From Klebsormidium nitens (Eukaryota > Streptophyta > Klebsormidiophyceae > Klebsormidiales > Klebsormidiaceae): DNA of 64,000 bases. A model generated the notes under the pieces. The model was not told the DNA's origin and did not search any database. It was given only the letters and a program-made list of their open reading frames with translations. Both the position numbers and the translations under genes were made by a program. Location of the stretch: NCBI GenBank assembly GCA_000708835.1, contig DF237056.1, positions 1-64,000 of the forward strand, given 5' to 3'. Position 1 is the first letter of the stretch. Every line of letters begins with the position of its first letter. This document shows, piece by piece, positions 1 through 11,129 of the stretch.

Positions 1-115
1 CCTTCAATGCCGAAATTCAACCTGGTTCGTCCATGCAGTTTGCTTAACCAAACAGACACCGGTGCTCCATTGCATCGACCTCAGAACTCCAAAAGCATAC
101 GAGAAGAGAAGGCTC

Positions 116-1573
116 CTAGTCGGTGTCGCTATCTTGTCCCTTTAGAAACTCTGATAATCTAACTGGCCCTTTGGGGCTGTTGTCCTGTCTACCAGAGGAT
201 GTTTTAGCCCGCCGTTTTTCCTTCTTTCGCCGTTTCCTGTCCCTTCGATCGTCAGAATCTGAGACTTCTGATCCCGAGGCTGAAGAAGAACTCTCATGCT
301 TGCGTCTTCTCTTGTCCTTCTCCTACAAAGAAGGGCGATATATGATGCTTCTGAAAAACCTTGCGATTTGGGGCAAAGTTGTGCTATATCTGGAGTTGAA
401 GACACATGAACAACAAGTTATTCTGTGCATCCCGCATGAAGCCGTTTGGTGGGCAACAGCTGCCCCAGCAGTCGGATGGGGCTGGTTGCTCTCCTAGGAC
501 CAGTATATGGGGCCGAAGAGAAAGAGTGGACTCAGGCGCCCAGGACGCTCGAGGGATTGATGCAAGTGGGAACTTACCCGACTTCTCTTATGCTTCCGCT
601 CCTTCTCCCGATCCTTGTCCTTTGTCTTAATTTCTGCAAAGTGCAACAGGTGTAAGTGGTGCGTACTTCTGGAAAGACTGCCCCAGAAACTGGCAGGCAA
701 GAAACCAAGCTCATCATTTGTCTCAACAGACAAGAAGCTTCCGCAACGTGGTTTCTTGAGAGACCTCCGATTGCAGACTCTGGTTCCACGTGAGATGGCC
801 AGACCCGCTGTGCGCGCTTACTCTTCTTGTCGCTCTTCTCGGGCGCATGGTTGGTCCCTCGCGCCAGCTTGGCTGCCCTCTCCGCGTCCAGCTGGGCGCG
901 GTACTCGCGCATCTTACGCTCCTCGTCATTCTCCGCCTCCGCTTGCTTTCTGGCGTCCTCCTGCACATGACCCCATGAGAAGCCGGCCCCACTGCTCCCA
1001 GCCACCGCGCAGCAGGACCCGCACTCCGACGGCAGCACTAGGGACAGAGCGAGGGCCAAGCCCAGCAGTGACGACCACAGGCAGCGCAGACTGTCGGGGG
1101 ATGCCAGGGTGCCGCAGTGCTCACCTTCTGCTTCAGCTTGAACTCCTCCCAGGTCATGCGCGTGGAATCCGTCAGCTGCGCTAGGCGGGCCGCGTGCCAT
1201 TCGGGGGAATGAAACGTCGCATCTGTCTGGCAAAACAGCCAGGGGTCACCGGGTCAAGCAGACGCACGAGAAGCAGAGACCAGGCTTTGGCCAATAAGGT
1301 AGCCGTTGGACCGCTATTAGATACTTGGAGCAGGGAGGGGTGGCAGTCGACAGAGGCAGGTGGTATTGCGGAGAGCAGCTCAGTGACAATTACAGCAGGT
1401 GTACCCAGTGGTATATCAGATCTTACACCCGCAAATGATGTTGACTGACCTAGCAACCAGTCACTGGTGGCGGTCCTCACCATTCCATCATTGAAGCCCC
1501 CCTCTTCCTCTCCGCCCCCGCCCCCGCCTCCTTTGGCGCGCTGGGCGGCCTTGTGGGCCTGATTTTTCCCCAT
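116..1573 (-). CDS. Small conserved K/R-rich protein, 5 exons
   Basis: I do not recognise a named family with certainty. Five exons join in phase (1481-1573, 1125-1226, 822-960, 578-633, 116-322) to give 198 aa ending at TAG 116-118; all introns are GT-AG. The start MGKNQAHKAAQRAK is the first ATG of the frame. A glycine run follows, then a block with FHSPEWHAARLAQL and MTWEEFKLKQK, an acidic/basic helix (residues about 66-110, MREYRAQLDAERAAKLARG) and a lysine/arginine/serine-rich tail ending SEFLKGQDSDTD. This layout resembles small plant proteins of unknown function with RS/KR-rich tails; a nuclear role in RNA processing is only a guess from composition. Its ATG faces SEC10 across a 1-kb divergent spacer. 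The exon structure is well supported because every junction keeps frame; the function is not. Confidence 0.8.
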
Positions 1574-2609
1574 GAAATGCTCCCTTTATGCTCAGAGACA
1601 CATTCTTGACCTGACGAAGGCTTTCTCCCAGTCCCGAGCTTGTCCAACCGTGCAAATGTACGAACGTATGGTCTAATTTAGTGACACAGTTGCTGCCAAG
1701 AAATGAAGCACGACAAGGGCTTGGGAGTTCTGCAAAGATACCGCTCTGAAAATCGTCAGTCCTTCCCTTGATTCTTGACGCGCTGGAGAAGTGGTGCGGT
1801 CACAGGACCTTTGATCCTAGTTAATGTTGTCCTTTTCTAGATGTCGTTCTTTCAGAGAATCGACAATTAAGAAAGCGTCACATGCCTCCAGGGACGAATC
1901 CAATTTGAGAGGGGAAGAAATGAGAAAGGGAGAGAAAGAGAGAACCTCGTGCTGCGGCTATTTAATCTTCATACTCATTGACGCATCATTGACATTTTGA
2001 CAATTTTGTCAAGTCTCACATGACGAATGGGCGTTTGCTGCTCGTGAAGCGATCTTGCCCAATGCCAGCCATCTTTTTCCGTCACTGTCTCCAGGCGTAG
2101 GCGAACACGTCCCAAGCTGAGTACAAGCTCGAATTTGCTTTGCGCTCGACGATTATATGCTCTAGCAAATAACGTCTGGCAGTACGTGCTACGGTAGTTT
2201 CGTGCGTTGAGATTTACGCATAATCCACTGGACGCATTATGGTTCCCCTCGTATCAGCCGTTTCTAAATACTCAATTTGCCCCCAGTCCGATACAATATC
2301 CGAAGGGTTGCTTGCATGCTTGAAGTTGAAGTAGAATTTAAATTTGCAATTTGCAAGGGGCCAATGGCAAATGCAATCTGCAACAGTGCAAGCCTGTGCA
2401 AGGGTCGAAATGCAAGCAGCCAAAGGCACAGACGGCTGGCACATATACCAGGTAGATTGATCAGGTATGGTTACAATCTGCACGGCTTCTGCGAAAAGAA
2501 ACATAGAGAAGAGTTAAACGGATGCGCAGTTGAATCTGCCAAGTGTCGTGTGACTGGGGTGAGCAGGACCGCTGCACTGGCCCTCTAGGGCGGTTGCTCT
2601 CAGCGGGCC
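1574..2609. promoter_or_regulatory. Divergent promoter spacer
   Basis: This spacer separates the start codons of two divergent genes (116-1573 minus, SEC10 plus), so both promoters and 5' UTRs must lie here. A purine-rich GA stretch runs about 1908-1946, resembling a GAGA-type tract. Nothing else recognisable: no clear TATA box near either start and no supported coding region. Confidence 0.5.
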
Positions 2610-5600
2610 ATGGCATCGGCACGAAGATCCTTCACACCAAGCCCGGTAAGTCTCAACAACAAAACGTTACATCGCTTGGGTCCAAGTGCCGCCAATGGGG
2701 CACTGCCACCCATATCACTGAAGCATGGGTTCTCTTTCCTGACCTTCTAAGAAGAGCTAACATAGCGGTATGTTTGGTCCAGGCGTCCATAGGCCAGCAC
2801 ATATATCCAACGAAGCCACTCTTTGATTCTGATTTAGAGGACGCTGATTGAGAAGACAAGATTCTATAAAGTTGCTGCCATACGTGCTGGCCTATGAAGT
2901 ATTGAGACCTTATATGAGAGCTCTGTTGCTCAATCAAGGCCAGATTGATGGTGGTGGTCATTGATGAAGTGTGAAGTGTGGTAGTATGATGGTCCACTTG
3001 GTTCGTTGGCCCTGTCCGTCGCCATTTGGCTCCTTGTATGCCTCCAGTTCTTCATCTTGATGCGCCGCCCTTCTACCTGCAGGATGGCGCTGGGCCCTCT
3101 GCCACCCCCCCCCGCCGCCGTGAGCGCGATCGGCCTGCCCGCTCCTCGCGCACGTCCTCCACCGGCTCTCTGCCCCTCCTGCTCGATGCGGCAGACTTCA
3201 AGGTGCCCCCGCCGCCAGTCCCCTCCCTTGGTCTCTGCGCAGTCCATCAAGCCGCGGGGGGCTCCGATTTTGACTGGGTGCAACAATCTGACGACCAGGC
3301 ACATGGGGAGTGGAGGACTGTCAGCAGGCTGCCCCACATGTGTCATGTCCTTCTTGACAAGTCCTCCGCAGCCGTGTGCCCCATTGCATCATGCTTCTGC
3401 CCGGCCGCCCTGACGCTCCCTCGGCTTGTTTCTGCGCAGGGCACCTTCTCGTTTGACGCCTTCTTCTCCAGCCTGGTGGGCGACATCCTGCCCCCCCTGC
3501 CCCCCGACTCCGCCGAAGGTGCCCTGGACGGCGCAGCTCCTCCTGGGGCAGGGGGGGACGCGGGGGTCAGCTCGGTGCGCGCACCTTCGGGCCCTGCGTT
3601 TGCAGAGGCGGAAGCGCTGCTGCCGGTGTTCAAGGACGCGCGCAAGGAGCTGCTGGAGCTTAAGGGGCAGGTGAGGGGAAGCGGGCAGAGACACAGTGGC
3701 CTGGTGGCCATCACCAGAAAGAGGCATGTGCATGAGGTGGCCTCTGGACGGAGGCGAACTCTGTCAAGCTCATTGCTGTCCATGTCCTCAATCATGAAGT
3801 GGCCCAGGATGTCTTGACGCCTGCTTGTATTTGGCCGTGCACCCTTGTTGATACAGGGGACAAATTTCTCCCTTGCGTAAATAGCACAGATGGGGGATGT
3901 ATCAAGTCTCACTGCCGAGGTTGAAGTCAATCAACAAGAGCGTGAGGTCTGACACGCGGAGCGGATACATCAGGATAATTCTGGATGTCTTGCGGTTCAG
4001 AGCCCAAAAGCTGTGCCGACATGTCTGTTTGATCACTGCCCAAAAGCCTCCGTCTTTTGCAAAACAGCTGGCACTTTGTCATTCTGCTTGTTTCCAACCT
4101 TTCCAGTCCAGCTTTGTAACGTCCCATGTATCAAGACAAACGGCCTTGGTAGTTCTAAAAGCTTGAGCCCAGCTTGATTCATCTGGAAAGTCCCGCATGC
4201 CATGCCCACATGTCGATCACTCGAGATGCTCAGAGGCCTTCCCTCATCGCGGCTGGTGCAGGTGAGTGAGCGCGTGGCGCGGCTGGCGGGCGAGGTGTCT
4301 GCGCGGGAAGCGGCGCAGGCGGCGTCGCTGGCGGGGCTGGAGGCGGGGGTGGGCGCGCTGTTCAGCAGCTTCTCGCGGCTGGACAACCGCATTGCCGGGG
4401 TGGGCCAGACGGCGGCGCGCATCGGGGACCACCTGCAGGCGGCGGACGCACAGAAGGACACCGCGCTGCAGACCATCGACCTCATCCGCTACCTGCAGGT
4501 GACACCCTGCGCCAGACGTGGGCAGGCGACCGGCAGTTGTTGGTATTGTATAACGGAACATACTCAGGCTTCTAGCGGGAGACTCGAAGTGGCCTGAAGA
4601 GGTCTACGAAAAGATTGGGGGAGATAGGGAAGGAGTCCTCCAGGCATGCAAGTGGTCGTGAAAGTAGCAGCGAAAACGTGTTCTCCCGCACTTGACTCCA
4701 GGGACATCGTTCGCTGTACGTTGAATAGTAGCCCTTCGTTCGTGCCGAGGGGTTAATCTCAGCGCTCTATCGGAAGAGATTGGCCAGGTGCTCTTTCGGG
4801 GTGCACAAGAATTGGCTGCCGAAGTAGGCCTGCTACTCGTTAAAAACAGAGGCAGCTTGACAGACTGATAATGCACGTGCAACTTCGGTTGGACTTGACG
4901 TTCATTGGCCCAGTCATAGATCTCAAAGTCACCCCCAGGTCAGAGTTATCGAGGCTTTCTTTTCTTGCTTGGAATTTTGCGAAGATCAGGCCCTTTGTTT
5001 CTTATCCAAGTGCCCTCCCCTTCAGCCGTTCTTCTGTTGTTGCTGCACAGGAGTTCAACGAGTGCCTCCCCGGCGACTTCAATGACCTGGACCCGCTCTT
5101 CACCGACGACGCGCGCGTTGGCGAGGCCGCCACTGTCGCACAGAAGCTGCGCACATTCGCTGAGGAGCAGACGGGGGGGTCCGCCGCCGGGGGTGGGAAG
5201 CCCCCTCCGTCCGCGGGGAGCGGCCTGGAGGCGGCGGTGGGCAATCTGCAGGAGTACTGTAATGAGCTGGAGAACCGGTTGCTGGTGCGCTTTGACGTGG
5301 CGGCCGCGCGGCGCGAGCTGCCGGCCATGCGCGAGTGGGCGACGGTGCTGGGCCAGTTCAACCGCGGGAGCAGCGCCATGCAGCGCTACGTGGCCAGCCG
5401 GCCCATGTTCATGGACGTCGACGTCATGGCCGCCGACGTGCGCACCGCCACCGGGGGCGGAGACGGCGGCGCGCCCGCGCGGGGCCTGGCCGTGCTGTAC
5501 GCGGACATCGTGGAGACGGTCAAGAAGGAGGCCGCCACCGTGGAGGCCGTCTTCCCCAACCCGCGGGCCGTCATGGCGCTGCTCGTGCAGGTGCGTGCGG

Positions 5601-8600
5601 CAGGGGGGCAGGCGGAGAGACTGTCGGGGTCGGGGCTAATCGCCTATATCCGTCAACACGTGGCACATCTTTCGTTTGTGTGCTGTTCAAAAGATGGTCC
5701 GGATAAAATCAGCTGAGCGACACTCCGTCAACAGTGAGTAGATTGAAGAAAATCATGGCATCCTGAGTATTCTTTGCTTTAGAAGATGCTGCGCCGCCTC
5801 TTTCCTCACCTCAAGATTCTGGTTTGCCACCTACGAGCGTTCTCAGCTCCCCCCTGATCCGCTCATTTCCGCTGTCCCCCTCCCCCGTCCCGCGCAGCGC
5901 ATCCTGGAGCAGCGCGTGGTGCGTGTTCTGGACGCCCTGCTGCAGCCGCCCCCCTTGCCGCGCCACTCCGGCAGCGGTCCCCCCACCGGCGCAGCGGAGG
6001 GCACGCTGGGCTACCTGCGCACGCTGGCGGCCGCGTACGAGCGCACGCAGGAGCTGGCGGGGCAGTTGACGCGCGTCGGATGTGGCGATCTGGACTGTGA
6101 GGCGTTGGCAGACAGTTTGTTCAGCACGGCTCGCGACGACTATCTGGAGCACGAGCAGGCCAGCCTGGCGCAGCTCCTTGAGGCCAAGATGGCGGAGGCG
6201 CGCGCGGGGGGGGGCGACGGCGCCGTGAAGAAGGGCGGCCCCGGGGCGCTGTCGGTGGGCGTCGTGACGGACATGCTGCGCTGGAGCGAGGAGGCGGGCA
6301 GCCGCTGCCTGCTGCTCACGCGCGACCCGGGCCAGCTCGCGTGGAACGTCAAGCACGTCTTCACCACCACCGTCACGCAGGTGCGCCGCGACCACCTACA
6401 CGGCATTGTATGCACGCCCTGAGAGTCGCGTCGCCTCCTCAGTATTGACCTTCAGGTCCAGATGCAGCTCCTTGATTCGTTCGGCCATGTTTACCAGGGG
6501 CGCTTTGGCAAGCCGTCCTCAGCAAGTGAACTTCAGCGTTGCTTCTACTCGTCGCTTTCCATCCTCTTGTTTGGACCTTTGTGACCGTTCTACGTCGTAC
6601 GTTTTTAAACCCAGGATTAGTCTGCCAAGAGGGCACGCTTCATCACTGTTCTCTGCTGACCGCCCTTCCCGTGCCCCCCCGTCCAGGTGAGCCAGTACTT
6701 GCGAGAGGGCCTGGAGCGCGGGCAGGAGACGCTGAGCGACGCGGCGGCCAAGCGCGAGCGCTACATGATCGGCACGAGCGTCAGCCGGCGGGTCGCGGCC
6801 GCAGCGGCGTCCGCGGCAGAGGCGGCGGCGAATGCGGGGGAGAGCAGCGTGCGCGCGTTCATGGTGGCGGTGCAGCGCGCGACCATGGGGGTGGCGCTCC
6901 TGCAGCAGCACTACGTCACCAGCGTCGCGCGGCTCGTGCTGCCGGGGGAGGGCGATGCCGCGGCCTGCAGCCAGGTGAGGGGACGCGCACGCTGAAGAGG
7001 GATTGGACAGAGCCGCGGTGGCTGGAGTGCGGGGCAGCTGACACTCGTGATACTCTGAGTGCATGGTTGTGCTCCATGCTCTCAGGCAAGTTCTTCGAGA
7101 GGAAGCTGCTCCATCCTCGAGGATGTAGGAGGCAGTGTTTCTAGCTGGAAGCAGGAAATGGTCGTCGCCTTTTCCTGATCAAAATCCTCCTTTGCTCTAA
7201 CAGGTCAAAAGGGGCGGCCTTCAGTCGCTGAGAGATACCAAGTCTTGCCAGCCACGCCAAACTACAAATCTGAGATTGAACCTTTCCCCCTTGCGTCCTC
7301 GGTTCTTCCCTTGCACACTCCCCTCCGTCGCTGTTTCGCAGGCCATGTCTTCTGCGGTGGCGAGTGCAGAGGCTGCCGCGCTGGCGGGCCTGGGCGCGTG
7401 CGTGGACACGATCCTGGCGGAGGTGGAGCGGCTGCTGGCCGCGGAGCAGAAGCCGAGCGACTTCCGGCCGACGGCGGACGGCGCGCTGCCGGACCACCGC
7501 CCGACGGCGGCGTGCGTGCGCGTGGTGCAGTATCTGGCGCGCATCGCGGAGGCGGTGCAGGGCGCGCTCGAGGGGCTCAACAAGCAGAGCTTCCTCGCCA
7601 AGCTGGTGAGGAGCGGCGAGCGGCGCTTTGAGCAGATGATGCGGCTGGAGGCTGAGCTCACGGACCGTCTCTCTTTATCCGGGTTTAGATGCGGAAAGGC
7701 TTGCCCCGCATGGGGGTTGGGCAACTCCGAAATGCAGTCATTACTCGTCAAGGAGCGTGTCTACCTGTTTGCGGTTGATCTCTAAATATCGTCAAAAGGC
7801 TTAGACGGGGTGACAAAGTCGCACGAAGGTCGGGCAATACGACGCTGTTCTGGAGACAGGCTCCGGTGGGGAGCCCTGTTCCCTAGAGAACTCCGTAGTC
7901 TGTGTGCTTGCAAATCATGATCTTGGCCGCGGATCTCAGAGACCGTGCTAAGCGAACCGTTCTTCCAGGGTGCTGAGCCTCGCGACAATTCGTTGCGGTG
8001 CTCTTGCCCTGCTGTGCCTTGAGCGTGCGCTTGGCGTGTGCCTGCAGGGGAGCCGGCTACACAAGGCGCTGCTGGCCCACATTGCCCGTTTCACGTTCAA
8101 CCCCAGGTAGGCTTCCCGTTGTATGCGGTGCTGGCACCGCACGTCCTGAGTCGCAGCATAGCATCACGAAAGAGTGCTGCGGCCCTACGGCGAGTCGCCA
8201 GCTGCCATCTGAAGAACGATCCTTGATGCTCGTCCCAACTGCACAGGCGACCGTTTTCGGGACTGTCAGCTTCATCTTTAGCGTCTGACCCCTCCACCTG
8301 GAACCGCTGTGCACGCTTCGCTTTCCCCCCGTGCTTGCTGACGCCTGCCCCTCCCCCACAGCGGCGGCCTGCGGCTGAAGCGCGACATCTCGGAGTACGC
8401 CGACTTCGTGCGCACCTTCAAGGCCCACTCCGTCGACCAGCGCTTTGAGCTTCTCGGCACGTGAGTCGCCCCCGCGGCCAGCCTCGCCGCATACGATCGT
8501 GTGCTTGGAGCGCTGGGCTCGTGCAGCAGCCGTCCGCAGTAGACCCGTAGACCCGCCGCTTGCTGAGCATGGCCAGAGGCGACGCGGAGCTGCTCATGCC

Positions 8601-9313
8601 ACTCCGTCCTGTTTGCTCGGGAGGGCATGTCGTGTGGCAGCCGTCTGCTCTGCTTTGTATTCTGGGCGAGGCCCTGCTCATCGATGCCTGTTGGACAGAC
8701 CGCTCCTGCCTTAGCTGTTACGCGGGAGCCGCCTTGGCGGGTGTCCCTGCGTGCCTTGGTTGACACGCGTGTGCTGCTGTGCGTGCAGGCTGGTGAACGT
8801 GTTCGTGGTGGCCCCCGCGAGCCTGCCCACGCTCGTGGACGGCAGCCTGCGCAGCATGCACCGCGAGGCCGAGAGGTGAGCCCCGCCCCACAAACCCCTC
8901 GCCGCTGCCTCGGCGCAGCCACAGTAAAGCAGAGATTGGAATGGTGGTCTGAAGCGCTGCGGGGCTCGCCCAGAGGTGTGCTTGTGGATACGCAACAGAG
9001 GCGGCCTTGTTTGCCTTTAGGGGCATGTTGGCCACGTTGCTTGTGCCTCATCGAGCCTTATGTCGGCTTGCAAGCGTCTGCTTGTCCGGTGCACGGTTTT
9101 GATTATCAGTGCCTCAGGCCACGCAACATAGCAATGCACTTTGTGCTTCTGGATGCGAACAAGAAAACTGCTGGCAATGAACCTCATCTAGCAATTCGGC
9201 CAAACATCCATGCAGATCTGCTTGTCCTCTTTGTGCCTTGCAGATACATACAATTGCGTGATGACTACAAAACGGCCAACATAGCGGCGAAATTCACAGC
9301 AACGCCGGGGTAG
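2610..9313 (+). CDS. SEC10: Exocyst complex component SEC10, 12 exons
   Basis: SEC10 is a core subunit of the octameric exocyst that tethers secretory vesicles to the plasma membrane before SNARE fusion. Exons 2610-2645, 3083-3202, 3440-3670, 4262-4498, 5051-5590, 5898-6380, 6687-6974, 7342-7605, 8048-8106, 8362-8460, 8789-8875, 9244-9313 join in frame to 837 aa, close to the plant length of about 830. Plant SEC10 landmarks appear in order: LLLDAADFK|GTFSFDAFF (res. ~44-60), SRLDNRIAGVGQTAARIGDH (~170), NLQEYCNELENRLL (~265), RRELPAMREWATVLGQFNRG (~290), LAAAYERTQELAG, SVSRRVAAAAASAAEAA (~580), GLNKQSFLAKL, GGLRLKRDISEY and C-terminal RYIQLRDDYKTANIAAKF. The first exon codes only 12 residues (MASARRSFTPSP); it was chosen because it is in phase and ends at a good GTAAGT donor, and the stop-free frame before 3083 lacks a better start. 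No residues of the family core seem missing. Exons are far more GC-rich than introns. Confidence 0.96.
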
Positions 9314-11129
9314 TATGTCAAAGCGGCTCACCCTGGAAGCTTAGCACTTTTAAAGCTACGTTCTATATGAGCGTTGCTTCATTGTTTCACATGATGCGTT
9401 AAGTTCGACGAATAGAGCGCGTTGTCTTGTTCCCAGTCGCCGGAGCACAACGTCCGGCTTCAAGCTTGAAGTTGGTGTCAAAAGTATCCAGTCCTAGTCT
9501 AAATAGTTAGGCGACTCCTTCGAAATATGAGAGTCAGAGGGCAATGACGGTTGGCTTTAACGTGCAAAGCATTGAACGAGAAGAGTCTGGCAATATTGTC
9601 AATGGCACTTCATTGGGTTACAACTAATATAGGTGCGGTCGTGCTGTCGTACTTTCCAGCTGCAACTTGAAGTTTCAGTACAAGTCGTTTGGGTCCCGGT
9701 TTGTTCAATTTGCAATTGCGAAACTGGCACATATGCGTGACAATGGTTAGTAGCCCGGTCGGGGGAGCTCAGCTGGCACAAAAATTTTGGGCGCATGCAC
9801 GCCGCGTAACTGGACGACATTGCACAGCCTGTCTGAGACTCGGGTGGCCGGCCGGCCCACAATCCAATCATTCTAATTTGGAATGTTGACTGCAGTGCGT
9901 GGGACTCTCTGGCATGCGTGTTCGTAGACATGATGGACCAGGCCCGTTCAATGGTGCATTTCAGTGCACTGCCGGCCGTCCCGCGCATCATGTAGCCGAT
10001 CAATCATACATCGAGCATTCATTTGATTGCCGCGGCAGTATATATGCACCATAATCAATGGTGTTTTGTACGTACATGATCATGCGGGTGCCACTACAAG
10101 CGTCAGGGAGGCCCGCTAGAGCTTCGAGCCCTTTTTAATTGCATGGGATCCCTTTTGGTAAGTTGGCTTCACTTTTGTCATTCGATCCCACCAATTCTCG
10201 TAACGTTGGCGTCCCCCTGAAGGTGGCCGCCGCTCATCCGATGTGGCAAGTGGACCTTTTTTCGTTTTTGACTGGTGCTATACTGCCGTTCGTCTGCGCT
10301 CCCCAGTGACTCTAGTCTCGAGCATTGGACGCAGTATGTGATACTGACAAGCTGATGTCAGTATCTGTTGATGTCAGATGTGATCATTGATTTGAATGGG
10401 CCTTTGCTTTGCTTTGCTCTACGTGTGACTAATTTGCTTGTCGGCTGGAATTGTCAATCATGAATCAGCACAAGCGCATGCACAAGCCAAGAGCTCACAA
10501 GCCCATGCATACTATGACCGCACCCTAAAACCCTTTTACACATGTGTACTGTTCCGGATCATGGGGGCCAGCAGACAAGTTTCAATGGAATCCCATGATC
10601 AATCAGAGCCAGAAGGATCCTCTACATCGCTTCCATTCGTAAGGACCATCAATGGCGCGAGTTTGATGGCATGAAAATGCTCATGACGGCAACTAAGAAA
10701 ACACAAGATGACTTGTAAAGAACGTGGAACACAGGTGCCAATTTTTCCACCCATACAACCTAAAGCAAGCCCCCTGCCCCTTCGGTTCTATGGCAGCCCA
10801 CTGGGTGAAAACCAGTCCTGAACGCTTCTATAAACGGTGCCGCGACTAGACAAGACCTGGCAAGAACATCTGTAGAAGATGCTCAAAATAACTGATAGTG
10901 CCAACGGAATCAACGCCCTTCGCCTTGGAATCGTTGGACTGACCAGTAACACACGAACTGACCCAGACGAAGAATAAACTATCATGCAACGCCTACATGT
11001 ACCTTGTAACATACCTATAATAAGTAACCCGACTGATGCCAAAAGCACTTCTTGGAAAGATGTGTTCGTGAAGTTCGGAAGTGCACTGCAGGGCTTCGAT
11101 ATGCCAGCGCATACGCTTGCTTGCCTGCC
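9314..11129. other. Convergent intergenic region, no gene seen
   Basis: This 1.8-kb AT-richer stretch lies between the 3' ends of SEC10 and the H+-ATPase, so it should hold both 3' UTRs and poly(A) sites. Short related words recur (for example GATGTCAG near 10352-10378), but I see no open frame with coding character, no tRNA and no transposon ends. Confidence 0.5.

Noticed and set aside
574-1233. Long minus-strand open frame across several exons of the K/R-rich gene
   Set aside because: It reads through two introns and an alternate frame; the spliced model with in-phase junctions explains the conserved parts better.
5811-7064. Long GC-rich minus-strand open frames opposite SEC10
   Set aside because: They are antisense shadows of SEC10 exons caused by high third-position GC; their translations are Arg/Ala-rich with no family resemblance.
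8278-9051. 257-codon minus-strand open frame over SEC10 exons 10-11
   Set aside because: It covers SEC10 exons and introns indiscriminately and has no homology; antisense shadow.
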